Below, in pieces: positions 9,701-20,709 of a stretch of DNA of 64,000 nucleotides. Source of the stretch: Gadus chalcogrammus (lineage: Eukaryota > Chordata > Actinopteri > Gadiformes > Gadidae); the NCBI RefSeq assembly GCF_026213295.1, contig NC_079418.1, forward strand, positions 4,339,887 to 4,403,886, in the 5' to 3' direction. The notes under the pieces are model-generated. The model worked only from the letters and a program-made list of their open reading frames with translations. It had not been told where the DNA came from and did no database searches. The translations under genes were made by a program, and so were the position numbers. The number at the start of each line of letters is the position of its first letter. Within the stretch, counting starts at the first letter, position 1.

Positions 9701-12700
9701 TGAGATGGGTGTTACAATGTTGAAACGTCTGGCCCAAACCAGTGTGCCATGCTTACCAAAATGGGTCAATTGTTCATTATTGTTATCCCTGTTTTTAGCC
9801 ATTGGGATGGGGCGGAACATTGACAATGTAGGGGAATTTTCAGATATCAACAAATGACTTTGTCTGTCTACGGCAACTAAAGGTCTCTAAAGGCATTCAA
9901 TTCTATCTATATCAACCCTTGACTGCTTTTATTGTGAGTATTGGTTTTCAATGTAGTGCTCCAATTTTGTTGTATTTTAGATGCAATTACAATAAAACAC
10001 ATTCTGATTCTGACTGTACCTTTAGGGTGACCAGACGTCCTCTTTTTCCCGGACATGTCCTCTTTTCGAGACTTAAAAAATGCGTCCGGCAGGGATTCCA
10101 AAAACGTCCGGTATTTTGCCTTGTCGCAAAAAAAAAAAAATATATATATTATTGTTATTATTATCTTTTTATTTTTTTTTGCCTCGTCGCATATTTGTGT
10201 TTCTGGGTCTTTCACATAACCTACTAGTTATTACCATTGTATATGTCTATGGTTATTACGGCCTTCCAAGTTCTGGAAATGGTATCTCCCTTACGTTCCA
10301 CCTTCTTGCGCGAGCTGACCGTAGAGAGAGTCTGTCATTGGGCGACCGATCTCATGTGCTCGTTGAGAAGGTGCCGTGTATAGACGGAATGAAACCCCCA
10401 CTGAAGTACGTAGGCTCACGATACAAACCCCCCCCCCCCCCCCCCCCCCCCCCCCGTCCCCCCCCCCCCCCCCCCCCGTCCCCCCCCCCCCGTCCGTCCG
10501 TCCGTCCCCCGTCCGTCCGTCCGTCCGTCCGTCCGTCCGTCCGTCAACAATCTTGCCCGGGGCGCAATTGGACCTACGATCGCCACTGTCTGCAGCCATG
10601 CCCAAACGTAAATGTAAGTTCACGGACGAACTAAAGAAAAAATACCCATGTTTTCGCCCCCCCCCCCCCCCCCCCCCCCCCCCGCGACGAAGTGTCCTCT
10701 TTTTCACAAACTCAAATCTGGTCACCCTAGTACCTTGTAATTTGGCATGAAAAGGTCTTGCCCAGTCAATGTTTGGGGTCTTGTAAAAGTTAATTATCTG
10801 GCCTTCTCTGTCCTCCTCATCTTCGGCCATGTCCAGTTTGACCTTTAAATTTCGCTTGTCTTCTTTGGAGACAAAAAGTGCCTGTCTGAAATGATCAGCC
10901 GCCATACCAACATCAGCAATGTTCCTCCAGGCTGACAATGGAAGAAAAAAATAGATTCATAGCACTTCTACATTGGGGTAAATCATATTCACTGAAACTG
11001 TAAAATGTAGAAAAATTTATCTCACCACCATCATCCACTCCTTCAGGTCTGTCCTGCACTCCTTCAGCTCTGTCCTGCACTCCTTCAGCTCTGTCCTGCA
11101 CTCCTTCAGCTCTGTCCTGGAGTTGAGGCTGGGTGGAGCATGAAGGCATTGGCGTTATCATGTAGAGATAAATGGTAAAGTATAAATAAATGTGCACTCT
11201 AGGGATGTCACAAGACCCGATACTAAGGAAAAAAGCACCAATACCAACATTCATATAGATTGATATGCTTTTCTAAGTATTCAAAGCATTAAAATACGGT
11301 GGGTAGCGTGTTTTGTTTATATGTAATACTTCAGATGCTACGTGGATCCTCTAAATCTTTTCTGGCAATTTCAATCTATGTACTTTACAGCTACATGACA
11401 CTTGACACTAAAAGCTAGGATATCGATTAGGTATCAAGAAATGTGGAACGTCAATGATATTGTTATCGATTCCAAATTTTCTTGTATTGTTACATCAATT
11501 GTAGGAAACATGCAACCACATAGAACCTCAATAAACAACCCAAAAAGCGACACAGAAATACAGTAAAATGTACAATTACATGGGCAAAGCCATATACTGA
11601 AACATGACATTTCTCGTACTCCAGCCTTCAATACCTTTCATCACACCATGCTGCATGAGTAGGCAAGTAGTCAACAGCAAAGTCCTGCCCACAAATTGGA
11701 CATGATTGCTAAGAGACAAAGGGTCATAAATAAGTATATGATTAAACAAAGTAATGTTGCCAGTAATGCTGATGTATTTCAATCAAACAACGATTTGTAT
11801 TATTTCCTGAATTGTATTATTACGTATGAAACTAAAACATCAGTGGAAGCTTACCATGGCAATGACGTCATCATTAACGTCTTTGGCGGCTGCTGTGTCT
11901 TCGGCGTCGTCTTCGTCATCGTCATCAATAAGGTCGGGCTCATCTTTCTGAAATAACACAAAAGTAAAAAGGACTTTGCACCATAGTGTAACGCGGCATA
12001 CGTAAGTGTAACAACAACACCAAAAACAAAAGACTTACATTGCATAATTTGATATGGTGTGGAAGGAGCGGAAGGGGAATCTCACTCCTACATGCCATGC
12101 AGGGGTGTTTTGGCATCTTATGGAATTCCACAGCAGTATGTGCCAAAGGTCTCAGATCCAGGCTCTCCTGGAGCGGTACTATATATAAAACATACTTTCC
12201 GCTGTTGGATGATGTTTTTAGGATCTTCCCCGTGTACCCATGTGTCCCCTGGGGTAGGGATGTAATTTTTCTCTTGCCACTGCCACCTTGACAAAATAGA
12301 ATATAATTTAATAGATTACAATTCAAACCACTTTGTAAGGGGGACTGATTGACAGGAAACAAAAGAACATTACTGGTTTCTGAATTGAACACAAAAAAAC
12401 AACGTTAAAAATCAGCAGCGTGAGGGCCTGCAAAAAACTGGACAGGAATAGTACAAGGCAGCTAATGATGAATTTGTGGCGGTATAACTGAATGTTTGAA
12501 AAATAATAAATAATTACTCGTTGGCCACAACAGTCACCTTAAACCAGGAGTATGCTCATCTGACAACTGTGCATTCACACAAATTCCAAAATGTATGCGA
12601 GGTAATACCAGAGCATACATTCCGCGATGCAACCAAAACAAAAAACTTTACAGAATATGTTTTTAAAAATATTTTTTTTTTTAGTTTCCAGAAACACATA

Positions 12701-15700
12701 CTTCACCACCAGAAACACTTCAATAAAACATTTGGTTACACTTCATTTGAAGGTACCTACATAAGGATGCCATGATACCGTCTTAACTATGACATGACGT
12801 CGTTCATGAACTTCTAATACACTTTATTAATACTTATGACTGATGGATAACAAAAAACAAATAACACTTCAGTCATAATACTAATGAAGTGTATTTGACG
12901 TTCATGACAGTGTCATGCCATGTGCTTTCACTTTGAATAAAGGATTTCTTGCCAGGCGATATGAAAGATATGAATCAGAAGCATTGTAAATCATAACCCT
13001 TACCAGTGAAAGCAGTACATTAGACTGTTGAAAGATTGGAAGTGTCCAATTGTATGGAGTGCCTCGTCACTAGAGTTAAGTATTCAGTCTGTCTACCATA
13101 CTGTGCCTGGCGCACTGCAATGTGATCAAGTGTCATGTTGGGTACACTTAAAACCCAGGTTCAATGCTGGTTGGGGTGACCATGACCACTCATCAATGGA
13201 GCATTATATTAGTATCAGAGGAGCTAGCATAGGAGAAGAGCAGTAGGTAATTACATAACGAAATTATCATCTCACCTGCAGCCTTTTTTAAAAGCCACCC
13301 TCCACATAGTCCCCTCATTTTGGGGTATTCCTCCTGAAGGGCTCTGCTGATCTGTAGAAGATTAAAGTTGTCATGTAGACATTGTAAAGCCACTAAAACA
13401 ATCATTTTTTTCCAATCATAGTGCTTGAAATCACACCAAAAATAGGATACAAAGTTATGGAATCTATACGGACGGACGGACGGACGACACTCTGGCGACA
13501 GACAGACAGACAGACCGACCGACCAATAAAAACGTCAATGATATTCATAGTAACTAATAGCTTACATCTTCATGGTCGGCATTCTCACAGATGTTCACAG
13601 TCCTCCTGCCGAGACCTGCCTGCAGGAGGACGATTTCATCTTTGGGTATATGCTCTTTGTTGCCTTCCAATAGACAAACTTGCAGCTCCATATATTTCAC
13701 TGTCGGTGGTGGTTGAACTGTTTTACGTTTCCTTTTCCCGCCGCAACCAAAGGCAGCTGGGAAATTTCTAAAGTAAACCATTGACAGATATTTGGCATAT
13801 ATTTAATATTACATTTTACAAGAACTCAGACTACTTTTAGAAAGAACCATATAGTCTCTATATCTGATATACAGTCCCTCCAGAAAAACGCGATTATGCG
13901 ATCGCATAATTCAACGCATAATCAGCCAAAGTCCCACTTCACCGTCAACGGAACCAAGTAAAGGTTCAAAATTAGCTACAGAGGACAGTAAAATTAATGC
14001 AGGACCCAGGTTAAATAATAAGCTATCACTTATACTGTAAATTTGGATATAAAAAGACAAGGCATTGAAATTACCTCTGCAAGGCCGTCTGGGATGTATG
14101 CCGAACAGCTTGAGGAACCAGTGGGGCAACAGGAGCTGGAACCTGTGGGGCAGCAGGAGTTGGAACCTGTGGGGCAGCAGGAGTTGGAACCTGTGGGGCA
14201 GCACGAGGTGCTGGTGAGGCCCTCTCGCTCCTGATGCAGCTCAACAGATTCCTCACTGCTGCCTCAATAGTGTGTTCTTCAGGCTATTTTTGAAAGATAT
14301 GGTTAGATAGTCATGTACATTTGGACAATAGCATTATTTGAAATTTAAAACTCAGGCTATATAGCACAAGTGAGAGTGGGGTTCGTAAAGGACATACGCA
14401 CGGGTATAACTAGACCAGGGATGGGCAACTTTCATGATAAAGAGGGCCACATTTTTCATCATAACCATCGGAGGGCCACATGACTGCACACTTCAACTAA
14501 ACGTGAGCTGAGAGAAGCTACACAATTTTGAATTTGGTAGATTTCCTGTATTCTGGTGCATTTTGGGGATGGCCACTACCTAAAAAATCATCCAGAATCA
14601 TAACCTATGTACGGTATGTTAATTGAACCAACATACATTCATTTCATGTTTTCCATGCTCAAACAGCCACATGAATGGTCAGTGGCTCACATACATCATC
14701 ATTCAATGAAGTCAAAAAACTGAAAAACAGTGGCCCAACATTAAGTGCAACAACTCAATGAACTCAAACCCAACAAGCAGTTGTAGTAGTTGTAGTGGCG
14801 ACTTAAGTGGATATCTTTAATGACTGATATCGCTTCTAAGCAAACTAGACGCATGGGTTTGCCTTCGAATTCTATGAATTCTTCTCATCTTTCTTGACCG
14901 AGTTTTCTGTAACTCGATCAATTATTATTCTTTTTTTTTTTTTAATTATGTGCAGGCCTGACTGAGTGAGGATGCGGGCCGCACTGAGTGAGGATGCGGG
15001 CCGCCAGTTGCCCATCCCTGAACTAGACCGTAGCCACTAGGGGTGTGACGAGATCTCGTGCCACGAGATCTCGCGAGATTAAACTCGACGATATTACCCG
15101 TCGCGTTAAAAATCGGTCTCACGAGATTTAAAAATAAATAAATAATAATAATAAAAAAAATAATAATACCCGTATTACCGTCGAAGATGCCCCCGCCACT
15201 TTTAAATGATTTGTTTGTCAGCATTTTGGGTACCCGGCGGAAATTATGAATGGCAGTAGAGTGACTGATAAGACACGGACAATACCAAGTTGTCAGTGAC
15301 ATACTTGGTCAGACTCTCTGTTTGCACTATTTGCACTCTGTATTGACGGAGTAGAACTTTGATTTGGTTTTGCACATAATATTGTTTGCACTTGAAAAAA
15401 AAGAGAATTATTTAATTTACTTCAACTTTTATAAATTTTAGTTTTAGTTTCAATTTCATGAATGTTAAGAGTTATAATAAAACATTACAAAATGCATGTG
15501 CAACTCGGTTAAATAAAAGTCTGTTGGTCCAGTCATATATTTTGTCATTGTAGTTTTCTTAAAATCTTGTCTCGATCTCGTGAACCGAATATCGTGTCTC
15601 GTCTCTTCTCGTGAGCTGAGTGTATCGTCACACCCCTAGTAGCCACTATATTGCTGTTGATACACATGCTATTTCTATTAAGTCCTGTTGCTTGCACAAT

Positions 15701-15769
15701 AAGTCAACCTTATTATATTATGCATTCAAAATAAGAACTTACACGAGAACTTCCTGAAGCTTGATCCAT
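6753..15769 (-). CDS. HECT-type E3 ubiquitin ligase-like protein, 15 exons
   Basis: Exons read on the minus strand: 15743-15769 (ATG), 14075-14283, 13566-13767, 13276-13351, 12039-12286, 11855-11947, 11635-11708, 11026-11111, 10734-10931, 9442-9528, 8963-9216, 8615-8767, 7480-7648, 7297-7377, 6753-6973. All have GT-AG junctions and the phases agree throughout, giving 2178 nt (725 residues). The order is: a proline/alanine repeat region; two C2HC fingers resembling UBZ (CMAC...H...C and CPICGQ...H...C) separated by an acidic stretch; a repeat linker; then a HECT domain. HECT text includes FYKTPNIDWARP, the GRMIGHAFLHSGP block, LVKFWVGWEIP and the C-lobe STCFRTLRLP, whose cysteine would carry the ubiquitin thioester. 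The protein should transfer ubiquitin from an E2; the fingers may bind ubiquitin. It resembles G2E3-like genes that are multicopy in fish. Least certain junctions: the acceptor at 11111 and the donor at 7480 (a donor at 7508 looks better but breaks phase). Confidence 0.78.
10023..10729. mobile_element. hAT-type MITE inserted at a splice donor
   Basis: Inverted ends TAGGGTGACCAGA (10023) and TCTGGTCACCCTA (ending 10729), flanked by GTACCTT at 10016-10022 and 10730-10736. Seven of the expected eight duplication bases match. The interior is non-coding and dominated by C and CCGT runs. The right-hand copy of the duplication forms the splice donor of HECT exon 10734-10931. Confidence 0.8.
10429..10544. 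repeat. Poly-C and (CCGT)n tract
   Basis: Long C runs broken by GT, followed by CCGT tetranucleotides. A second C run lies at 10657-10683. The complementary strand has G runs able to form quadruplexes. Both tracts lie inside the hAT-type MITE. Confidence 0.9.
11041..11119 (-). repeat. 21-nt coding tandem repeat in the HECT gene linker
   Basis: Four near-identical 21-nt units encode a seven-residue repeat (DRAEGVQ). The unit is a multiple of three, so copy-number change would not break the frame. It lies between the second UBZ-like finger and the HECT domain. The last unit has one changed residue (DRPEGVD). Confidence 0.8.
12724..12945. mobile_element. Palindromic MITE in a HECT intron
   Basis: Two arms (about 12789-12842 and 12870-12918) are imperfect inverted copies; for example a CTAATACACTTTATTAATACTT arm pairs with its complement near 12880. 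It is non-coding. Ends and duplication are not resolved. Confidence 0.55.
13469..13524. repeat. Tetranucleotide repeats (GGAC)n and (GACA/GACC)n
   Basis: Two short adjacent tetranucleotide tracts separated by about ten bases, in an intron of the HECT gene. Confidence 0.85.
13871..13945. mobile_element. Terminal fragment of a hAT-like element
   Basis: The text CAGTCCCTCCAGAAAAACGC and the following GCGATCGCATAA region recur nearly identically at 60496-60560, so this is a solo terminus of the same family. No second terminus was seen here. Confidence 0.65.
14110..14205 (-). repeat. 24-nt coding tandem repeat (proline/alanine-rich)
   Basis: About four 24-nt units encode an APQVPTPA-type repeat near the N terminus of the HECT protein. 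The unit length preserves the frame. Confidence 0.8.
14416..15020. mobile_element. hAT MITE with perfect 8-bp duplication
   Basis: Inverted ends CAGGGATGGGCAACT and AGTTGCCCATCCCTG, flanked by the direct repeat AACTAGAC (14408-14415 and 15021-15028). The interior is non-coding, with GGGCCACAT-like subterminal text. It lies in intron 1 of the HECT gene. Confidence 0.92.
15038..15638. mobile_element. hAT MITE with perfect 8-bp duplication
   Basis: Inverted ends TAGGGGTGTGACGAGA and a CGTCACACCCCTA right end, flanked by GTAGCCAC (15030-15037 and 15639-15646). Subterminal ATCTCG-rich repeats are characteristic. It sits only 17 bp from the preceding MITE, in intron 1 of the HECT gene. Confidence 0.92.
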
Positions 15770-16348
15770 TCTCTATGTAAAGAAGGAGAGAAAAGAACAA
15801 TAAAATGTATTAATTTGGTCAGTATATCTTCCGACTATTAGGTTGCCTTCTCAGATAAACTCGCGCTGGTCATGTCAAGGTGGATTGCTGCATGCCAACT
15901 GGCATATTATTTCAGACTAATTCAAAAGTACCAAAGGCTATGCGGCAGCGGCGACCCTCCCGAGGCTATGTCAAGTGTGCAATGGACAAGCATGAGTAGC
16001 CTATCTATCTGGCGATCGCGTAGCATATTGTAATTTTACCGGTTCAAACCAGCGCTTAAAACATTTTCGAATCATTTGGGCGATTCAAACTATTTTTTTA
16101 ATCTTTTTTTGGGCAACTTCACACAGGCGGCGCAGCATCCAACACATTTCTGAATTTATGTTATGGCGACCATTAAAATACATTGAAGGACATTTGCGCA
16201 TGTTAATGCAATACTTTGGGGGGAATTCACTTGAACAAAGTCATTTCATTGAACATAATGTAGGATACCCACCTCTGTTCAGTCGGACGCCCTCTTCACT
16301 TCTCCAGAAAGAAACGTATCCCGCGGAAAGATGGCTGGTACGCGGTGG
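15770..16348. other. Upstream region of the minus-strand HECT gene
   Basis: Holds the 5' flank and presumably the 5' UTR. A possible acceptor (acatag) lies just upstream of the ATG, so transcription may start in a separate upstream exon. No promoter motif could be supported. Confidence 0.35.
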
Positions 16349-16709
16349 GTCCCAGTGTAATTTGAGAAATGCATCCCTGCCGGCGATTTTCATTGGATTA
16401 GGAAATTATGGGCGGAACTATTTTGTCCTGCCCACGGACGAATTCTGGCATCTACGGCTGCGGATACGAATACTTTTGCTACACATTTACCACCTAGACA
16501 TGGTGCAAAACTACCTGCAAAAAAACCCACAGCTGAGACTTGCAGGAGCAGATTCGAGCAGTTGTCATTAAAATGCTGAATTAACATAGCGTTCTTTATC
16601 ATTTTATTTGTGAGGACATTTTTCACAGATGTGCAACTTCTGATGCATTAGTTCAAATTTGGGTTTACGAATGCACACCTTTTGGGCATGTTCTTAGATT
16701 ATTAAACAC
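16349..16709. repeat. 655-bp tandem unit, first copy, left part
   Basis: Nearly the same text recurs from 20711 (for example GCATCCCTGCCGGCGATTTT in both). It is interrupted at 16709 by the L2-like LINE and resumes at 20432. Confidence 0.85.
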
Positions 16710-19700
16710 GGATAATAATAATAATAATAATAATAATAAATTGTATTTATAATGCACTTTATATTCAAGAATCTCAAAGTGCTTCAGAGAAAAAAAAATA
16801 CCAAAAAAAACTATTAAAAAGGGGGAACCTCAAAGAAAGTTTAGCTAAATGCTCTTTTAAAGAGATGGGTTTTGAGGTTCCGTTTAAAAAGAGCTGTAGT
16901 CTGTGGAGCCCTCAGGTGGTCAGGGAGGGCGTTCCATAGTCTAGGGGCAGCAGCAGAAAAGGCCCGATCACCCATGGTGCACAGCTTTGTATGTCGGGTT
17001 TGGAGGGTGTGAGTGGATCCTGAACGGAGTGTACGTGAGTTTGTCGGGGGGGTGAGGAGTTCCTGAAGGTAGAGGGGGGCAAGTCCGTGAAGGCACTGGT
17101 GGGTGAGGAGGGAGACCTTGTACTCAATTCTGAGTGAGACAGGGAGCCAGTGCAGTGATTTCAGGATGGGGGTGATGTGGTCATGCTTGCGCACCCTCAT
17201 CAGGACCCTGGCAGCACTGTTTTGAATGTATTGGAGCCTCTGGATGCTCTTGCCAGGGATCCCAATGAGGAGTGCATTGCAGTAGTCCAACCTGGAGGAG
17301 ACAAAGGCATGGACGAGCTTCTCTGCATCAGCCAGGGTGAGTGATTGGCGGAGTTTGGCGATGTTCCTGAGGTGGTATAAAGCTGTCTTACAGAGGTGTT
17401 TGATGTGGGTGTCAAAATTAAGTTGTGGGTCCATTTTAACACCGAGGTTGGTGACGGATGGGGGGATGTTTTTGCCAGAGAAGGTGATATTGGTGATGGT
17501 GGGGGAGCGGAGCTGATGTGGCGTGCCAATAAGGATGGCTTCCGTTTTATGGCTGTTAAGTTGTAGGAAGTTGAGCTTCATCCACGCCTCTATCTCCTCC
17601 AGGCAGGTGGTCAGTGTGGATGTTGGCAGAGGGGCAGAAGAAGTGGGGGTTGTCCTGATGTAGAGCTGTGTATCATCAGCATAGCAGTGGTAAGACAAGC
17701 CATGCCTGCTAATGACACTACCCAGGGGGAGCATATACAGTGAGAACAGTGTGGGGCCCAACACCGAGCCCTGGGGGACACCGCAGGTGACGTTGTTGGT
17801 GTGTGATTTTGCTTTGCCCAGGGCAACGTGCTCAGTTCTGTCAGTGAGGTACGAGGTGAACCAGTTCTTCACATTTCCTGATAGTCCAATGGTGTATTGC
17901 AGGCGGTGAAGGAGAATATTGTGGTCAACCGTATCAAAAGCAGCTGTTAAGTCCAGGAGGATGAGGAGAGATGGGGAGCCGGTGTCTGCTGCCATCAGGA
18001 GGTCATTTGTGACCCTGACCAAGGCTGTTTCTGTACTGTGGCCATAGCGGAAACCAGACTGGAATTTTTCAAACAAGTGATGTTGTATGAGGTGATCCTG
18101 GAGTTGTGCTGCAACTGTTTTTTCCAGAACTTTTGACAGAAATGGGAGATTTGAGATGGGCCTGTAGTTGGAGAGGACTTCTGGATCAAGGGTAGGTTTT
18201 TTTAATGTTGGTCTGATGACAGCAGTTTTTAATGCAGATGGGATATGGCCGGCCAGGAGGGAGTGGTTAATGATATTGGTGATGAGTGGAGAGACAGCAG
18301 AGATGTTGGCCTTCAGCAGAGCTGTAGGGAAGGGGTCTAGTGCACAGGTGGATGGCTTCATTTTCCTGATGACGTCCTCCACCTCTTCCTTTGTGATGCT
18401 GGAGAAGGAGCAGAGGGTCTGGACAGAGTCAATCGGTGGGTCAGCAGTTTGAAGGGGCAGGGCAGTAGTGATGGAGAGGTGTGAGCGGATGTTATTCACT
18501 TTTTGTTTAAAAAAGTTGATGTGCATGTTGCACCTCTCCGTGGTGGCATCAGATTGGGATGGTAAAGGGGGTTTGAGAAGGTGATGAACAGTTGAAAAGA
18601 GCTGTTTGGAGTTACCAGGGCTATTGTTGATTATTGCGGAATAGAACCTGGACCGTGCATTATTCAGGGCTTCAGCATATGCCCTCCCGTGTTCCCTGTA
18701 TGCCTGTTTGTGAACGGTCAGACCAGAGGCCTTGAGTCGCCGCTCAAGGACACGCCCAGCAGCCTTCATTGTACGTAGTTCACTGGTGTACCAGGGTGCG
18801 GAGCGCGAGAAGGAGACTGACCTCGATGTTAAGGGGGCGTGGAGATCCAGGAGACTGCTCAGGGACTGGTTGTATAAGTCCACTGAGTCAGCAAGAGAGA
18901 GGGAGTCAGTTGAGCCAGAGGAGAGATGTTGAAGGTCCAGGGCCAGGGCATCCATGTTGATATTTTTCAGATTCCTGAAGTGGATCTGCCGCTTTGGTTT
19001 GGTGTGGGAGGAAGGAAAAGGGAGCTCCATTGACACAACTCTGTGATCCGAGACGCCAAGATCATAGACCTGTAGGTTGCTGATGGGGGCGGAGTTTGAG
19101 ATGACCAGGTCAATTGTGTGTCCTCTGGAGTGTGTGGGGGCATCAACATGTTGTTGTAGGTTGAGGGAGTCTAGCAGCTGAAGAAAATCAGCAGCGGGCT
19201 GGCATGAGGGGGTGTCAACATGAATATTTAAATCACCCAGAATGATGGTATTGGCAGAGGTAGTACAGAGTGTTGTGAGGAGATCAGACATTTCCGGGAT
19301 GAAAGCAGAGTTGGGTTTAGGGGGCCTGTATATGAGTAGAACAGTCATGGGATGGGGGGGCTTGCATGTGAATGCAAGACATTCAAAGGAGGAAGTTGTA
19401 GGCAGCACCATGGGGGACAACTCCAGGTCCTGTTTGTGGATGACAGCTAGGCCACCACCGCGTCCAGTTCTGCGGGCTGCCTCCAAGTAACTGTAGCCTG
19501 GGGGACAGGCTTCGTTTAGGGCAGAGTAAACCTCTGGCTGGTGCCAGGTTTCTGTTAGACACATGAAGTCAAGTCCTTTTTCCCTGATATGCTCTTCAAT
19601 CAAGCTGGATTTATTATTCAAGGATTGAGTGTTGAAAAGTTCAAATTTAACCAGTGACTGTGGAGTTATTCTCTGTACAGGTCGCAGAGCCTTAAAATCC

Positions 19701-20431
19701 ACTCCGCGCAGGTTGGAATCCACTCCATGAAATCTATCCAGCCGGGAGTGCGGGGATCTCGCGATGTTACGTCTTTTGCCCTCAGCCGTCTCAGCGGACC
19801 TAATGGATGTGATGAAGCCGGCAGGCTGACCATAAATAAAGTTTCTCCCTGAGCCTCTGTGGATATATCGAGGTCTACGCAATAGTCCTAGCTGCTTAAT
19901 GGTGGAAATACAGGGTGGGATGGAGCGATTGTTGTACTTCAGCAGCTGTGGGGCGAAGTACGAGAACATCGAACCTGATGTTGAGTGATGTTTGCCTGTT
20001 AGCAGCTAGGTACGGACCCGACGCATCTGGGGAAGAGCTGGGAGGCAGTGCAGAAAATCCACGAGACAGTAGAGACAGCTTAGCAGGTTGACCAGGGCAT
20101 ATTCCTCACCAGGATCGCCGAAAAAAAACAAAAACGCCAGCAGTGACCAGGAAAATGTCAAATCAGCTACTAGTTTTTAGCCGTTGTTTTTAGCCGTTAC
20201 TAGGGAAACCAAAATAACAAGTGAGCTACACGGCTCTTCACAATAACACAATAACACTGGAACAACTAAAGACAGTCCATAAGCTTGCTTTTCGTCGCTG
20301 ATGTAGCTTGGGAACCAAGTAGAGATAATATGTCAACAAAAAAATCACTTTTTAAGTAAAATTGCTTGGAAAAGCGGCGAACAGACAGCGCCAGCGTCCT
20401 CTCCGTTTGTTGCCTAGATACCGATTTGCAG
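16710..20431 (-). mobile_element. Near full-length L2-like LINE
   Basis: The boundaries come from comparison with the uninterrupted second copy of the tandem unit: sequence between 16710 and 20431 is missing there. The 3' end (left) finishes in an ATT/TAA microsatellite at 16710-16740, as L2-type LINEs often do. The 5' UTR is about 460 bp (19970-20431), followed by one long ORF. No clear target duplication was found; at most a few bases. Confidence 0.85.
16841..19969 (-). CDS. LINE ORF: AP-type endonuclease plus reverse transcriptase
   Basis: An uninterrupted 1042-residue ORF. Residues ~105-325 form an AP-like endonuclease: FNTQS at 112, the catalytic glutamate in TETW at 139, GDLN at 245 and SDHR at 307. 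Residues ~580-860 form the reverse transcriptase: NYRPIS at 601, DLTAAFD at 673, GVPQGSVLGP at 730 and YADD at 763. Then follows a C-terminal region with a WLPV...RI.YK pattern, as in L2/CR1-related LINEs. The enzyme nicks DNA and reverse-transcribes its own RNA at the nick. All key residues visible to me are intact, so this copy may be, or recently was, active. The ATG at 19969 is chosen as first in the open frame; upstream residues have no family support. Confidence 0.92.
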   Translation of the reverse strand: MFSYFAPQLLKYNNRSIPPCISTIKQLGLLRRPRYIHRGSGRNFIYGQPAGFITSIRSAETAEGKRRNIARSPHSRLDRFHGVDSNLRGVDFKALRPVQRITPQSLVKFELFNTQSLNNKSSLIEEHIREKGLDFMCLTETWHQPEVYSALNEACPPGYSYLEAARRTGRGGGLAVIHKQDLELSPMVLPTTSSFECLAFTCKPPHPMTVLLIYRPPKPNSAFIPEMSDLLTTLCTTSANTIILGDLNIHVDTPSCQPAADFLQLLDSLNLQQHVDAPTHSRGHTIDLVISNSAPISNLQVYDLGVSDHRVVSMELPFPSSHTKPKRQIHFRNLKNINMDALALDLQHLSSGSTDSLSLADSVDLYNQSLSSLLDLHAPLTSRSVSFSRSAPWYTSELRTMKAAGRVLERRLKASGLTVHKQAYREHGRAYAEALNNARSRFYSAIINNSPGNSKQLFSTVHHLLKPPLPSQSDATTERCNMHINFFKQKVNNIRSHLSITTALPLQTADPPIDSVQTLCSFSSITKEEVEDVIRKMKPSTCALDPFPTALLKANISAVSPLITNIINHSLLAGHIPSALKTAVIRPTLKKPTLDPEVLSNYRPISNLPFLSKVLEKTVAAQLQDHLIQHHLFEKFQSGFRYGHSTETALVRVTNDLLMAADTGSPSLLILLDLTAAFDTVDHNILLHRLQYTIGLSGNVKNWFTSYLTDRTEHVALGKAKSHTNNVTCGVPQGSVLGPTLFSLYMLPLGSVISRHGLSYHCYADDTQLYIRTTPTSSAPLPTSTLTTCLEEIEAWMKLNFLQLNSHKTEAILIGTPHQLRSPTITNITFSGKNIPPSVTNLGVKMDPQLNFDTHIKHLCKTALYHLRNIAKLRQSLTLADAEKLVHAFVSSRLDYCNALLIGIPGKSIQRLQYIQNSAARVLMRVRKHDHITPILKSLHWLPVSLRIEYKVSLLTHQCLHGLAPLYLQELLTPPTNSRTLRSGSTHTLQTRHTKLCTMGDRAFSAAAPRLWNALPDHLRAPQTTALFKRNLKTHLFKRAFS

Positions 20432-20709
20432 GATGTGCGAATGTGTTTTGCACCAACTGCACCGCAATAATTGTAGCAAAAAGATTTGTGCACCTGTAAC
20501 ACAGATTTGCGTACACGTAGACCCTATTTTGTGTTTACAATGGTATAAAAAAATATTTACGACTACAAATGTACTGTTACACATTTGTGACTTTAGAGTA
20601 CACATGCAAAATAAATATATACGACTTCAAATTTACTGTGACTTTAGTGTACGCATTCAAATTCTGCAGTTACAGGTGCTAAAGACTTTTGCTACAATAA
20701 TACCTTCAT
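20432..20709. repeat. 655-bp tandem unit, first copy, right part
   Basis: Continues the unit interrupted at 16709; it matches 21055-21366 (for example GTGCGAATGTGTTTTGCACC in both). Confidence 0.85.

Noticed and set aside
10080..10938. Proline- and glycine-rich ORFs on both strands over the C/CCGT tract
   Set aside because: They are translations of simple-sequence runs inside a MITE. Only 10734-10931 is a supported exon.
11112..11128. Acceptor at cccag before the 21-nt repeats
   Set aside because: It gives a phase clash with the finger exon; the acceptor inside the first repeat fits.
17200..19490. Numerous ORFs on the plus strand and in other frames of the L2-like LINE
   Set aside because: Shadows of the 1042-residue ORF, whose motifs are unmistakable.
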